From Fonsecaea monophora (Eukaryota > Ascomycota > Eurotiomycetes > Chaetothyriales > Herpotrichiellaceae), in NCBI RefSeq assembly GCF_001642475.1, contig NW_019173941.1:62001-126000 (forward strand): DNA of 64,000 nucleotides, read 5' to 3'. The position numbers and the translations under genes were made by a program. The notes beneath the pieces are model-generated. The model did not search any database. It worked only from the letters and a program-made list of their open reading frames with translations, and had not been told where the DNA came from. Shown in pieces: positions 1-10,916 of this stretch; position 1 is the stretch's first letter; each line of letters opens with the position of its first letter.

Positions 1-1092
1 CGAGGACGATTATTCGGGGCACGGAAAGCCGCCGTTTGCTGAAAACGTCTTTTGCTAATCCGATGGTGCACCCCTGCCTATGACGCTTGAAGCTACCATG
101 ACAGGAATAATTGAGGATGGATCCTGCGCAGAACTCGGTGAGGTTACCCGCCCAGCACCTCCTGCTTCGGAGATGCCTCATCTTTTGTCAGATGTGGGCT
201 CAACTCGGTCGGAGAGGAAGGCTGGGCAGCAGGGAGCGTCATATACGAGTGTCTGGACCCTTCAGCTTCTCTTACAAGGACCGAGCTCAATTTAGCATTC
301 ACCACTTGGTCATTTCTTGGAGAGTCTTGGTTGTCCTGTTTGCGTCGACTGCGGACCATCCATCAATGGCCGACAGCCACGCGTTAGGCCCCTGAACTAC
401 GACGAGTGGCAACGAGATTATGTGGACGAGCGGCGCTTTACTTCCTTGGGCCCAGCGCAGCATTCCGGGTCGACTTGGCTGTCTGATATAGCTTGGCGCC
501 GAGGTCGCCGTTGGATGCTTTTCACAATCTTTGTTATGGCTTACCGTGCTTGTCATGCACCGCCATTCTTGTCCTTACCTCATCAACAGGGGCGCTTCCT
601 TTGCGGAAGCCTCGGTCACCGTTGACTTTGGTCCCAAGACTTCATATAGGGCTTGGGCAATATACAGTGCAGCGCGCCTTGCCCGCCCTCAACGCTGAGC
701 CGCCCTTTTTGTCAGCCTTTCATGAGAATGGTTACATACTCGTATTCTCCAAGCGCGACGTCGATGTCAGTATCTCTGCAGGCGTTTCAGCAGAGACAAT
801 GCATTACGCTGCTGGAACAAGCGATCACTTGGCGTCTCCGTGTGCCTTTAGGGAGTACTTGGTAGGCTGCAAAGAGACGGACTTCTCACATCCGTGTCCC
901 CATTATCGCTGGCCTCAATGGCCACATAAAAGAGAAGCCATTTCCCCACATCAAGAGACTCATCAGACTTTTACACTCCGGCATACCCATATCGTCTTTC
1001 CTTTGTCAGTGCGATTACAGCTATCTTATATTTTTTTTATATCTGTTACTTGTTGCAACAGCGGTCGTTCCATCTCACTGGTTTATTTCAGG
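1..1092. other. Left-edge intergenic region, no supported gene
   Basis: No reading frame here shows recognisable protein character; the open stretches overlap on both strands without consistent coding bias. The last ~100 bases include a T-rich stretch (about 1027-1040) just before the carbonic anhydrase start and are probably its promoter and leader. An open frame runs into the carbonic anhydrase from 493, but that part does not resemble the family. Confidence 0.5.
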
Positions 1093-1987
1093 ATGTTGTC
1101 GTTGGCTTCCACTTCTTCCCTTCTCTACCTTTGCACTTTCATCACAACAGCCTGGAGCTGTCCAAAGCATGAAAATTACCAATCCCATCCTCATCTCGGA
1201 CGAAGACAAGTCCGAGTCGACACTGGCAGGGAACCAAAAGACTGGAATTATGCACTGTCTGCAGACTGGGCGACCATCAAACCTGGTAATACTCATGTTA
1301 CCCCTCTAGCTGCCAGCCTTGCTGACGTTTCCTGCAGAATACGCTCTGTGTCAGTCTGGTACCCATCAATCGCCTATCAACATTGCCCTAACGGAACTAT
1401 CCCAATTTCACAAACCCAACTTCGAAGGGTACACAAACACCGCTATTCCGGGCAACTTCTTCAACTGGGAGTTTGCACCAGCCTGGACACCTCATCATCC
1501 AGAGGAAGAGGTCACCGGCCTCCCCAGCTTGAAGTTTGACGATCAAGAGGTCTTCATGATTGGATGGCACATTCACGCCCCATCGGAGCACCTCATTGGC
1601 GGCAAGCGAAGCCGCGCAGAAATTCATCTCGTTCATGTCACCGAGGACGACCACGAAGCCGCCGTCGTTGGCATTCGGGTGGGAGTGGGTCACACGGAAT
1701 CTGCATTCATCAAGCAGTTGGGCCCAATGATCCATTTCAACGACACAGCGCAACTCGAAGGCTTGCCCGTCAATATGCGTCTCGCTATCGATGAGGTCGG
1801 CGGTGTCGAGGAGTTTTGGACCTACAAGGGCAGCTTAACCACCCCACCTTGTAGCGAGGGTTTGCGATGGTTCATCCCTAAGCAGGAGCTGCTTGTCAGT
1901 GAGCAGCAGATGGTCGAGATCCTTGCTGCCAGTCGGTTCTCCCACCGAGTCGAGCAACAGGTCTGGCTTCACGATGTTAACCTGTGA
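1093..1987 (+). CDS. Secreted alpha-type carbonic anhydrase
   Basis: Predicted zinc enzyme for reversible CO2 hydration, 280 residues from two exons (1093-1285 and 1338-1987). The 52-nt intron is GT-AG and restores the frame at E-Y-A-L-C-Q-S-G. Residues 1-22 form a hydrophobic signal peptide ending near A-W-S-C, so the product should be secreted or cell-wall associated. Alpha-family signatures are visible: QSPINI after the intron, WHIHAPSEH with two of the zinc histidines, AEIHLVH with the third, and the substrate-loop motif LTTPPCSEGLRW. I chose the ATG at 1093 because it opens directly on the signal peptide; the upstream in-frame extension has no family character. Cys residues before QSP and in TPPCSEG fit the usual disulfide. 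No active-site residue appears to be missing. Confidence 0.88.
1286..1337 (+). other. Intron of the carbonic anhydrase gene
   Basis: Starts GTAATAC and ends TGCAG, 52 nt. Removing it joins K-P to E-Y-A-L and links the signal-peptide exon with the catalytic exon. Read-through keeps an open frame but destroys the family alignment. Confidence 0.82.
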
Positions 1988-2677
1988 ATGCAAAAAAGGT
2001 GTGGGTTCTACATGGACCCGAGTACCTGGTAAAGATGTACAGCCTCGCTTTGTTCCAAGATAACAGTTTTGGAGAGCTCTACATTGTTAACATGGAGCAT
2101 GGAGCATGGAGTCTTGGTTACTGTCTGTGTTCACTTTTGCTTTTCTGGAAGTCACAGCTTGTTGATGTGTTCACAGTCGCTACCGCAGATTGCACGCATT
2201 TCTAGAAAGCACATTAGATACGAACCATTATGGTATCGCCATGGGAGGAACAGTGCACTTTTTTTGTCACGAAGCTGGCTTATGCTCAACTTTCCCAGTG
2301 CTATATGGCCGTTGAAACCTTCACCAATACTATCTGGACCACATCAAAGCCTCTCTTCACTGATGGTCTGAAGGTTGTTGACACGACAGCCTTTCATATC
2401 ACGTGGACTATCTTCAAAATCACGTGAAAGTAAATACCGGACTTTATTGGTCAGCCTTGTGGTGGAATGTCAGCCTGATGACGTTCGAGAGAGATTCGGA
2501 CATGTTGTCTCGGTGTCTTTGTTTACGAGGTGCATTCGACTTCACCCAAGCAAAACAAGTTCTTACTCTAGGCCCAAGCTTCGCGAGTGCTTATAACCCC
2601 TGTCTGAACCGAACACCGTCAAATCGAGACTCTGATTAAACTTGAAGACGTCGATTTGATCAACTACCATCAATCAA
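1988..2677. other. Intergenic region between carbonic anhydrase and DUF924 gene
   Basis: Holds the 3' end of the upstream gene and the promoter of the downstream one. I see only short overlapping ORFs and no repeat or RNA gene. Confidence 0.5.
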
Positions 2678-3306
2678 ATGAAGGCCGCCCTTGATCAGGC
2701 CTTTGCAAGGGTACGCCGTCTCCCAGCTTCTCCTCTGTCTCTACGTCCACATCTACATGCCCCACGAAACTCCTCTTTTCGCCCGGTTGCTGTTTCACGG
2801 AGGCGTCTACACGTGCTAAACCGTCGGCTGCCTCGTTCCTCTTGTCCAACAAAGGTCCTCCAGCTTCAATCCGCGTTCCAGGGGTTCGTCGCGCCCTGGT
2901 TCTATTCCACCAACGCCACCTCTGCCGTCCAGACCATGCCAGCAATATCCACGGAACACCAAGGCGAAATCGCCCGCGTGCTCGACTACTGGTTCCCGCC
3001 ACCGTCGTCGCCCGACAGTAACCCGACCGAGAAGTGGTTCATGCCTCCGGACGCGGAGCTTATCGACTCGGAGATCCGAACGCAGTTCTCGTCGCTGGTC
3101 GAGCAGGCGCGCAATGACTCGCTCGACTCGTGGCGCTCGACCCCGCTAGGCTCCCTCGCCCTGATCGTCCTCCTCGACCAGTTCCCGCGCAATATCTACC
3201 GCGGTTCGGGCCTCTCATTCTCATCGGACGCAAAGGCCCTGGACCTCGCTGTGGTGTCGATCGCCAGGGAATTCGACCATTCGCCAGATCTGACGCCGCT
3301 CATGGC

Positions 3307-3340
<34 letters not shown>

Positions 3341-3631
3341 AGCCTCGCCCACCAGGTCGCGGGGATTTCGCTATTGGACAACCTCTCCACGCGCTGCCTC
3401 GCGGGGTCCTTCACGGCCACCTCGCCCCGCGCGGCCGTGGCGGTCGAGGAAGCCAACAAGTTCGTGCAGAGCTCGTGCAACTTTGCAAAGGCGCACCGCG
3501 ACGTCATTTTGCGCTTCGGCAGGTTCCCCAGTCGGAACGCCGCGCTGGGCCGGGAGAGCACGCCCGAGGAGGTCGAGTTCTTGAGCCGGAACCCCAGTGG
3601 CTTCGCCATCTCCGGGGGAAAGTCAAACTAG
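2678..3631 (+). CDS. DUF924 family protein with basic N-terminal extension
   Basis: Single-exon protein of 317 residues. From about residue 95 it matches the DUF924 family (all-helical, TPR-like fold, function unknown): VLDYWFPP, KWFMPPD, LALIVLLDQFPRNIYRG, FFYMPLMHAESL, and the C-terminal RFGRFPSRNAALGRES. The first ~85 residues are rich in Arg, Ser and Pro and poor in acidic residues, like a mitochondrial presequence. A second in-frame ATG at 2936 (M-P-A-I-S) opens right before the domain, so a short cytosolic form is possible. Which start is used cannot be settled from sequence. The gene is convergent with the amino acid transporter downstream. Confidence 0.85.
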
Positions 3632-3976
3632 AATTGAGGGGAGAAACGCATCGGGGTGGAAAGCGTGGGGAATCGGTTAGTTTACCATTTGACCTCGGAA
3701 AACAAAAAATTCGAAGTATCTCACGCCCATGTCAAGGAGACCGTATGGACTGGTACGCGAGGTTCCCGCACGGCTGTCAACACACTCTTGGAAATGGGTT
3801 TCTGGCAGCGGATGACATCCTCCTGTCTTTATATACAAGTGTATTATTATCAATTATCTGGCAAGACGACAATCCCTCCCAGGCCATGGAAATCTTACAA
3901 GGCTGTCTGTCGAAAATTTCCTCTCCCAATGTCCATGTCCTCAAAAAGTATCTCTGTTTTTACTGATTGCAGATCG
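3632..3976. other. Convergent 3' intergenic region
   Basis: Shared 3' flank of the DUF924 gene (+) and the amino acid transporter (-). A T/A-rich stretch near 3830-3860 may serve in 3'-end formation. No gene seen. Confidence 0.45.
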
Positions 3977-5974
3977 TCAAACCGAAGCCCCAATCTTGTG
4001 CTTGGGCAAAATAGCAAATACAGTCCCCAACACCGCCAGGGTGATACAAACCACCAACAAGATCCAGTCGAGGATCTTCTCGGCCAGCCCAATCTCCTTG
4101 CCCTCGGAGCTAAAAATAACCAGATAAAAGCTGACGGGCAGGATGATGCAGATGGTAAAACACAAAGCCGACCCCATAAGAGCCATGATGCTGTCAAAAT
4201 CGGGAAAACCAACGGCGATGCCAAGTTGGATAATGTTGGCCAATATACCAATGAGGCCTCGGGCGGCGCGGTGTTTCAGCGACCGCTCACTGTATGCGCG
4301 CGCCTTGGGATCCATCTGGCGGAGGTCGATGTAGAGCTTTTTATTGAGCGTATCCATCACGGGCCGGTTTGAAAGCGGAATCTTGGTGATAGGGATGATG
4401 GCGATAAGAATGACGATGATGACGGATAGGACGTGAGGGTAGGCGGTCGAACGGAGGATGTTAGAGGTCACTTCATCGCGTACCTTGTCGCCGAACATGA
4501 GATACCCCAGCACAGCCATAGACAGGTCAAGGCCGAAGGTGAAGAAGTAGGTATACTTCAAAGCTCGTCCGTATTTATGTGGATGTCGCATGTCCTTATA
4601 TATGGCCGGGAAGACGCTATGACCACCCCACGGTGCCATGAATAGACCCAGGCTGAGCGGAACAGTCCTCCAGTCTTCGGGGAACGCCCAGGTTTGAGCC
4701 ACGTCCCTCAAAGAGCCAGGGGCATTGGGCTTGATGAGGCCATCTGCAAAGACAATAATGATGATGCCGAGACAGCAGAAGATGCCAATGACGCTGGTGA
4801 CACTCAGGGTTCTGAAAGGAACAAAATTCAACGGTATGAGAGCAACAGCAATAATGACCTTCCACTCGATCACGGAGACACTAGGGATCAGAGAGTTCAT
4901 ACTGTCCGCAAACAGAATAATCAGGGCGACATTTGCAGCCGTCAACTCCAAGATGAACAAGGCCTCAACAAAGTGTCTGCCCCAAGTATCAAACGCCAAG
5001 TATGCGATGTCTCCGTACGTGGTTGAGCCCGTGTTTGAATCCAAGCACTTTGCCAGCAATCTAGCGGTGTATGAGGTGCCGATGGCAGCAAGAGTCAAGA
5101 AGGAGAGACCGATCACCCATCCGGAGTACCTGATACCCAGTGGCAGGGCCAGGATGCCAACTCCAATCAACACATTCGTGGAGTTGAAGACGGTCATAGG
5201 AACGGTTGACTCGCCGACTATTCGCTCCATGACTTCTCCATCGGGGAGGACTTCCCGTTCAATGTGTCGTTGAGGTTCTTCCTTCAATGCTTCTGGCTCC
5301 TGCAGTGCTCTCCTGCTGGCTTCTTCCTGCTCCATTATAAGGATGGTCGCTCGTTGCCGAGCAGTAGCTGTCAACTTGGAAGAGATACTTCCATAGCTTG
5401 TGCCCAGCTCATTCGGCAGTAACGAGCCCGGGACGAGAGAGCTTGTCGTGGATTTGAGGGTTTGCCTGCTTTCAGTAGGCAAGAGAGCAGACTCTTCTGT
5501 CGGCTCTTGGTTGCCTGGCGCCCGTTCATCCTGTAGGGCTGACTCGTTTTCGGCACCAAAATCATAATTTTGCAGCTGCTGTCTCAGAAGTGACCTATTG
5601 GCCGCCGCCGTACTCTGTTCAGGTGCACCTGGAGCTGCCTCTTGATCGGTTTCCGAGAAGCTGATCGAGTTCCTCCGCACCGGCGTGATTTCGCGAAACC
5701 CTGCAGCTCTTTGGAACGACTTTGCAAAATTGTCGATACTATTGGGTCCACCCATCTGCATGAACTGGTCAATTCTCTTGCCAAACGATGATCTGCGTCG
5801 CAATCCTCTATGCTCTTGGCTCTCCGATGGGAAACGGTGTGCTGCTGGAGTAGACGAGGAGAGATTGTTCTGCTGCTCGTCTTCAGGCACAGACTCGAGG
5901 GAACCGAAGGACGACGCACGACCACGCTCGTATGCATCCCAACTTGTGGGAGCCTGTCTAGGTTTCGAGCTCAT
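3977..5974 (-). CDS. Vacuolar-type amino acid transporter (AVT/AAAP family)
   Basis: Single-exon membrane protein of 665 residues. Residues 1-255 are a polar, Ser/Glu/Gln-rich cytosolic domain, as in fungal Avt1-type transporters. The Aa_trans domain then begins at about 260 with FNSTNVLIGVGILALPLG, followed by roughly eleven hydrophobic segments including FMAPWGGHSVFPAIYKDMRHP, a hallmark of the family. It should move neutral amino acids across the vacuolar membrane by proton exchange; substrate and membrane are inferred from the family. The long N-terminus includes RRRSSFGKRIDQF, plausible for phosphoregulation. It is divergent from eRF1, with 792 bp between the two starts. The length is near that of other fungal Avt1 homologues and nothing looks broken. 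Confidence 0.88.
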   Translation of the reverse strand: MSSKPRQAPTSWDAYERGRASSFGSLESVPEDEQQNNLSSSTPAAHRFPSESQEHRGLRRRSSFGKRIDQFMQMGGPNSIDNFAKSFQRAAGFREITPVRRNSISFSETDQEAAPGAPEQSTAAANRSLLRQQLQNYDFGAENESALQDERAPGNQEPTEESALLPTESRQTLKSTTSSLVPGSLLPNELGTSYGSISSKLTATARQRATILIMEQEEASRRALQEPEALKEEPQRHIEREVLPDGEVMERIVGESTVPMTVFNSTNVLIGVGILALPLGIRYSGWVIGLSFLTLAAIGTSYTARLLAKCLDSNTGSTTYGDIAYLAFDTWGRHFVEALFILELTAANVALIILFADSMNSLIPSVSVIEWKVIIAVALIPLNFVPFRTLSVTSVIGIFCCLGIIIIVFADGLIKPNAPGSLRDVAQTWAFPEDWRTVPLSLGLFMAPWGGHSVFPAIYKDMRHPHKYGRALKYTYFFTFGLDLSMAVLGYLMFGDKVRDEVTSNILRSTAYPHVLSVIIVILIAIIPITKIPLSNRPVMDTLNKKLYIDLRQMDPKARAYSERSLKHRAARGLIGILANIIQLGIAVGFPDFDSIMALMGSALCFTICIILPVSFYLVIFSSEGKEIGLAEKILDWILLVVCITLAVLGTVFAILPKHKIGASV

Positions 5975-6766
5975 GGCGAGCAGAGGGCAGAGGGTAAAGA
6001 TTCAGAGGTGTAGGAATGACGTTAGGAATCTGGGTTCACAATCTGTCGTGTCAAATCATGTCTCGTAAAGCTCTTGAGATACACAGTAAACAGACACAAC
6101 AATCCACGAAACCTCCTGGGCTTAGGCGGACAATAATACCGAGTACAAGCAGTTCTTCAACGAAGAGAAATTCGGGACCAGAGGAGAGAAAGAATTCTTC
6201 AGATTCTGAAGGATAGGCAATCTACTCCAAATCATGAGCTAGTGGTAGATCATAGAAACATTCATTCTTAACCGACGATAACCAGCAGCGGCGAAACCCA
6301 AGGAAGCTGTTTCTTGATAGCCAGTGGGCAAAGTGGAGCGGAATCGCAGTTTGGTGGCGGCGGGGGAAGTTTCTGCTTGATAACGGTAAAGGGAGATTCA
6401 CGTGACTCATCCATGACTGGACATGACTCGCTGCGCTTGGAACACACTACCGAACCAAACAATTGCAGGCCAGGCGGGCCCGCTTTAACCATAATCATAG
6501 GTGGGCAGCACCACTATTCCAGTGCCTAAACTACTGACTGCCAGCACAGCACCGCCTAGCCAGCCAGCCCACCCACTCCCACTGGACGACCACTCGTCTC
6601 AAAAGTATTGACATTATTTCAACGCCACCCTTGGTTTTCTCGCTCGACATAGACTCAGATTTCAAAACACTCCTTCGCCTGCTTCTCCCTTTTGCTTACT
6701 TTCTACCATTGTGCACCGTTTCCCACCACCAGCAGGCACGTCTCTGCTCGGCCTCCGCCCGCAAAA
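5975..6766. promoter_or_regulatory. Divergent promoter region, AVT transporter / eRF1
   Basis: Shared upstream region of the transporter (-) and eRF1 (+). It has a perfect TGACTCA at 6403-6409, directly preceded by CACG, and TGACTC at 6424-6429. These match the binding site of Gcn4/CpcA, the amino-acid starvation activator. A pyrimidine-rich tract (about 6650-6735) lies just before the eRF1 start, as often seen in strongly expressed fungal genes. Occupancy is inference. Confidence 0.45.
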
Positions 6767-8129
6767 ATGAGCGCACCTCAGCAAAACGAAGCGGAAAAGA
6801 ATATCGAGATCTGGAAGGTCAAGAAACTTATCAAACGCCTCGAAGCGGCCAGGGGCAATGGCACCTCAATGATCTCTCTCATTATCCGTGAGTCGGCACC
6901 CCTAATGACTGTACATCTTCTGGCTCACCACTGACTCGTCCACAGCACCCAAGGATCAAGTCTCTCGCGCTGCCAAAATGTTGGCTGAAGAATTCGGCAC
7001 TGCCTCCAACATCAAGTCTCGCGTCAACCGTCTCTCGGTCCTCTCCGCTATCACTTCCACCCAACAGCGTCTGAAGTTGTATTCCAAGGTTCCTCCGAAT
7101 GGCTTGGTGGTATACTGCGGTGAAATTATAACCTCGGAAGGAAAAGAAAGAAAGATCAACATAGATTTCGAGCCTTTCAAGCCCATCAACACCTCTCTCT
7201 ACCTCTGCGACAACAAATTTCACACTGAGGCCCTAAGCGAACTCCTCGAGTCTGACCAGAAATTTGGCTTCATCGTCATGGACGGCAACGGCGCGCTCTT
7301 TGGGACTCTGAGCGGAAACACCCGAGAAGTCGTTCACAAATTTTCCGTCGATCTGCCCAAGAAGCACGGTCGAGGTGGTCAGTCTGCCCTACGTTTCGCC
7401 CGTCTCAGAGAAGAAAAGCGACACAATTATGTGCGAAAAGTCGCAGAGTTGGCTGTTCAGAACTTCATCACAAATGACAAGGTCAACGTTGCGGGCCTCG
7501 TCCTTGCCGGTTCCGCCGACTTCAAAAATGACTTGAATCAGTCCGACATGTTCGACGCACGTCTTCAAGCAAAAGTCATCAAGGTAGTCGACGTGTCGTA
7601 TGGTGGTGAAAATGGATTCAATCAAGCCATCGATCTCGCCTCCGAGACTCTTGGTAATGTCAAGTTCATTCAAGAGAAGAAATTGATTGGCAAGTATTTC
7701 GAGGAAATCAGTCAAGACAGCGGTCGCGTCTGCTACGGTGTCGAAGACACATTGAAAGCTCTCGAACTTGGTGCGGCCGAAACACTGATTGTTTACGAGA
7801 ATTTGGACGTAACTCGCTGGGTTCTGAAGGCCTCGGACGGCTCAGAGAGGATTTTGCATACCACCAAGGCTCAAGAAGCCAATCGCGAACAATTCATGGA
7901 CAAGGAGACCGGTCAAGAAATGGAAGTCGTTGACCAAAGCTCGTTTCTTGAATGGCTCGCCGAGAAATACAAGGACTTTGGCGCCACCCTAGAGTTCGTT
8001 TCGGATCGCTCCAGCGAGGGCAATCAATTCGTGAAGGGATTTGGTGGTATTGGCGCCATTTTGCGCTACAAGGTCAACTTTGAGCAGTTGATTGACGCTG
8101 ATGACGAAGACGAATTCTATGATGATTGA
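6767..8129 (+). CDS. sup45: Eukaryotic peptide chain release factor subunit 1 (eRF1)
   Basis: Recognises all three stop codons in the ribosomal A site and triggers peptide release together with eRF3. Two exons (6767-6887, 6946-8129) give 434 residues, close to yeast Sup45 (437). The key motifs are intact: NIKS at residues 62-65 and YLCDNKF (the YxCxxxF stop-codon motif) at 126-132 in domain 1, GRGGQSALR with the catalytic GGQ at 184-186 in domain 2, and an acidic C-terminal tail (DADDEDEFYDD) after the eRF3-binding domain. The 58-nt GT-AG intron falls at I-I-P, joining SLII to PPKDQVSRAAKML. The start at 6767 gives the conserved N-terminus and lies downstream of a pyrimidine tract. Confidence 0.97.
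6888..6945 (+). other. Intron of the eRF1 gene
   Basis: GTGAGTC to CCACAG, 58 nt, phase 1. Its removal restores the invariant SLIIPPKDQ sequence. Confidence 0.93.
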
Positions 8130-9098
8130 CAATTCAACGACCTCGCAGGAGAGCGCGAGGAGCATCCATCTCCAGGCCTTGTTCAACAACCACCCAAGTT
8201 TGTTGACGGCAGCTTGACGGCAGCTCCGCGCTCTCCTGAGCGTCCTCGCGACGCCCCAAAGTCCCAGCCGCAGCAAGCAGGGACGCATCTGGAAAGTGCT
8301 TACACCAACGGCAAGCCACAATTGATTCGACTAAACGGATTGGGCACCAAGGACAGTGCCTTCACGCGCGCTGAGCGAGCAATGAAGCCGCCAGCAAGGC
8401 AGACCCTCGACCTACGCCACGGTAAGGCATCATCTACAATCCACTAAGAGACTTCTTGACATCTGACTTGGGACCGATCACAGGACGTTCCAACCTTCGG
8501 AACATGGCCATGGTCTGAACTGGCCACGGCTTTCAGATCCCACAATCTTCGTCATCTTCTTCGACAGCCAGCGCAGTGGTCGTCAGTCCAACTGAGCCGC
8601 TGACACGAGAGGATCAGATCTGATATAAGCCCGACGTCACAATCAATGTCTCAGACAACCGCGTACACCGACAAATGAGCGAGCGTCCGACTTTACTCGC
8701 CGCACAGAAAGGAGAGTGTGGCACGCACCAGAGACGCAAGAAGCTCTCGCATCACTCCGAACGATGGAGTTGAATGCTTTGCGATATTGATTTTTTATGC
8801 GATTGAGCTGGTCATTCGTTGAACATCAAGCTCAACTTCTGTTTTGTCCTTACCGGAAGTTCGCTCTCAGGCTTCAATTTGCTGTGTCCGAGATTAACGA
8901 GTCGGTCTGTGTTCCTCGAAGGGATCACAGTCGATAACCCTGTAGCTCGAAACATCTTAACAGCAAATAGCAGCCGCGGGCCACACAAACTTTGTTCAGT
9001 GCAAACGAATTTTAGATAGTCACTCTTTCTTCGAGACCTGCTCACAAGGTTTTTGCATGCGATTCACTTCAGTCAGATCAAGTTGTACTCCGTCACTG
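8130..9098. other. Convergent intergenic region, eRF1 / prephenate dehydratase
   Basis: Nearly 1 kb between two converging genes, so it should hold two 3' UTRs. An open frame at 8214-8447 (+) is Pro/Arg/Lys-rich and unrecognisable; I do not call it. No RNA gene or repeat seen. Confidence 0.45.
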
Positions 9099-10265
9099 TC
9101 AGGCTTTTGATTCGTCTTCTTGCTGATTCCTAGGTGATTGGTCTACAAATCTCCCTAGATATCTTAAAGTCTCGGTGAACTTGCCGAGCTCACTGAGCAT
9201 CTTCATGAGGTTGGAGTTGCCATTCTTGTCCTCCTGTCCTCCCCGTGCGTCATCCCTAGCCAGTCCCACGTCCGCAACCGCACGATTGTGTTGATCTGGG
9301 TTTGCCTCCTCACACTCCACAAAGAACACATACTGCCAGGTCCGCGTCCTGCTTGGTCGGGTGTCAATGCTCGTCAGGTTGAACCCGTAGTGCTTGAACA
9401 CGGCCAATGCATCGGCCAGACTGCCTGGTTTGGAATGTGGGATGGTGAATGATATCAGGGACTTGTATCTTGAATCGTCGACGTGGTTATGGGGCAAAAA
9501 TAACGATGCGTGTAAATCTTCCGACTGCGTCTGGCGGTTGCGGTTGCGGACGACGAGAAATCTCGTAGTGTTCAACCCCGGCTCGTCCTCTATGTTCTCT
9601 GCTAAGCATAGTAGGTCATGCTTCTCACCAGCGATTTTTGGGCTGATTGAAGCGCTGATCCCATCTGTCACCGGAGTCTTGCTTTTCTGTTGGGATTCTC
9701 GAGCCACCAACTGAGCAGCGGCAGAGGTACTTCCCACATCAATGCGCTCCACAACGTTGGGAGGAAAATGCTTAGCCAAATAACGGTTACATTGGCCCCA
9801 GACTTGGGGATGCGTGTACAATGTTCGGATTGCACGTAACAAGTCCCCCTTGTGTTCGTCTGACAGTTCTAGAGACTGGGATGAAGTGGTGGCTGACCTT
9901 GAAGAAGGCGAGACAAACAAGCAATGGTGTACAGGGAGATAATATTCCGCGCAGACTTCCAAGTCAGGATAGAGCATTGGGGTATGGCCACACCGGGCTA
10001 ATAAGTCAAAGACCGGAACGACAGAGCCATTGGTGCTGTTCTCGAAAGGGACGACCGCAAAATCGTAGCTTATAGTCTGTTCAGAAGCTTCTGTTGCTTG
10101 AATAGCCGAGAAAATGACAGGGAAGGAGGGGAGTGGATGTAGAGAGACAGTATGCCCAGACGACGATGACGCCCGAAAGACTTCAATGGCTGCTTGGTGG
10201 GAGAATGATGCCTCAGGTCCCAAGTAGGCAACATTGAGTGTGGTGGCGTGGTTGCTATCTGCCAT
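9099..10265 (-). CDS. pha2: Prephenate dehydratase
   Basis: Converts prephenate to phenylpyruvate, the committed step of phenylalanine biosynthesis, in the cytosol. Single exon, 388 residues. The catalytic PDT domain starts at V-A-Y-L-G-P-E-A-S-F-S-H-Q and contains FAVVPFENSTNGSV, typical of the active site. The C-terminal third is an ACT regulatory domain: SLISFTIPHSKPGSLADALAVF, followed by GFNLTSIDTRPSRTRTWQYVFFVE, which is where phenylalanine feedback usually acts. An insert between the domains is Ser/Gln-rich and probably a loop. The length is somewhat above yeast Pha2 (334), due to the inserts and the C-terminal tail. The upstream region contains a TGACTC element. Confidence 0.94.
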   Translation of the reverse strand: MADSNHATTLNVAYLGPEASFSHQAAIEVFRASSSSGHTVSLHPLPSFPVIFSAIQATEASEQTISYDFAVVPFENSTNGSVVPVFDLLARCGHTPMLYPDLEVCAEYYLPVHHCLFVSPSSRSATTSSQSLELSDEHKGDLLRAIRTLYTHPQVWGQCNRYLAKHFPPNVVERIDVGSTSAAAQLVARESQQKSKTPVTDGISASISPKIAGEKHDLLCLAENIEDEPGLNTTRFLVVRNRNRQTQSEDLHASLFLPHNHVDDSRYKSLISFTIPHSKPGSLADALAVFKHYGFNLTSIDTRPSRTRTWQYVFFVECEEANPDQHNRAVADVGLARDDARGGQEDKNGNSNLMKMLSELGKFTETLRYLGRFVDQSPRNQQEDESKA

Positions 10266-10916
10266 GTTGGGCCTCCCAATTTCGCTTTTGCTTGCCTTGG
10301 ACGGCAGTGCAGAGAGTAAAATTGTTTGTATGTGGTTTGCATTTCTTCATCTTGCACGTGACAAGTATATTTTGCACTTGAATCGGGTAATACGCTACAG
10401 TATCAATATTTTCACGTGATTATCCGGTAATGCACAGAGGACCGTTGACTCGCGATATGCTACTGTCACCGCTTCTCAGGTGTCGACGACAAAAACATCG
10501 ATACACTTCTGATCCCCCACGCATCTCCATCACACCTAGGAAATGATCCCCTCACAACAGGCTGGAAAGAGTTGTGACTCTCCTCATTTTCAAATGTCTT
10601 TTGTTTCATGCCTCAGTTTCAATATGATACGACACTCCTGGTACCATCAAAGCACCATGCTCTCACTCGATCACCGCTCTCCCTGGAAAGGTAGGACATA
10701 GGTATCCATTATTTGTGTCCTCGTGCAGAAGATCGCCGGTGTGAGGCACTGCTGGCACATCCATTTTGACAAGAACGCAATCTCAGTTCTCTCTCACCAT
10801 CGCCGCTGCTCCCCTCCTCCGCTGTCTGGATACCACCTTCCTCGCAAATTCCACGGCCATCGAGCTTATCCTCCTGTCCTCGATGACCCCATTTTACTGC
10901 GACTAACATCAATATT
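10266..10916. promoter_or_regulatory. Upstream region of prephenate dehydratase and a divergent ORF
   Basis: Contains two CACGTGA elements (10356-10362 and 10411-10417) and a TGACTC at 10446-10451. TGACTC fits general amino-acid control by a CpcA/Gcn4-type factor, which would suit prephenate dehydratase. Function is inferred from motif matches only. Confidence 0.4.

Noticed and set aside
493..1092. N-terminal extension of the carbonic anhydrase from 493
   Set aside because: Open in frame but without family character; the signal peptide starts at 1093.
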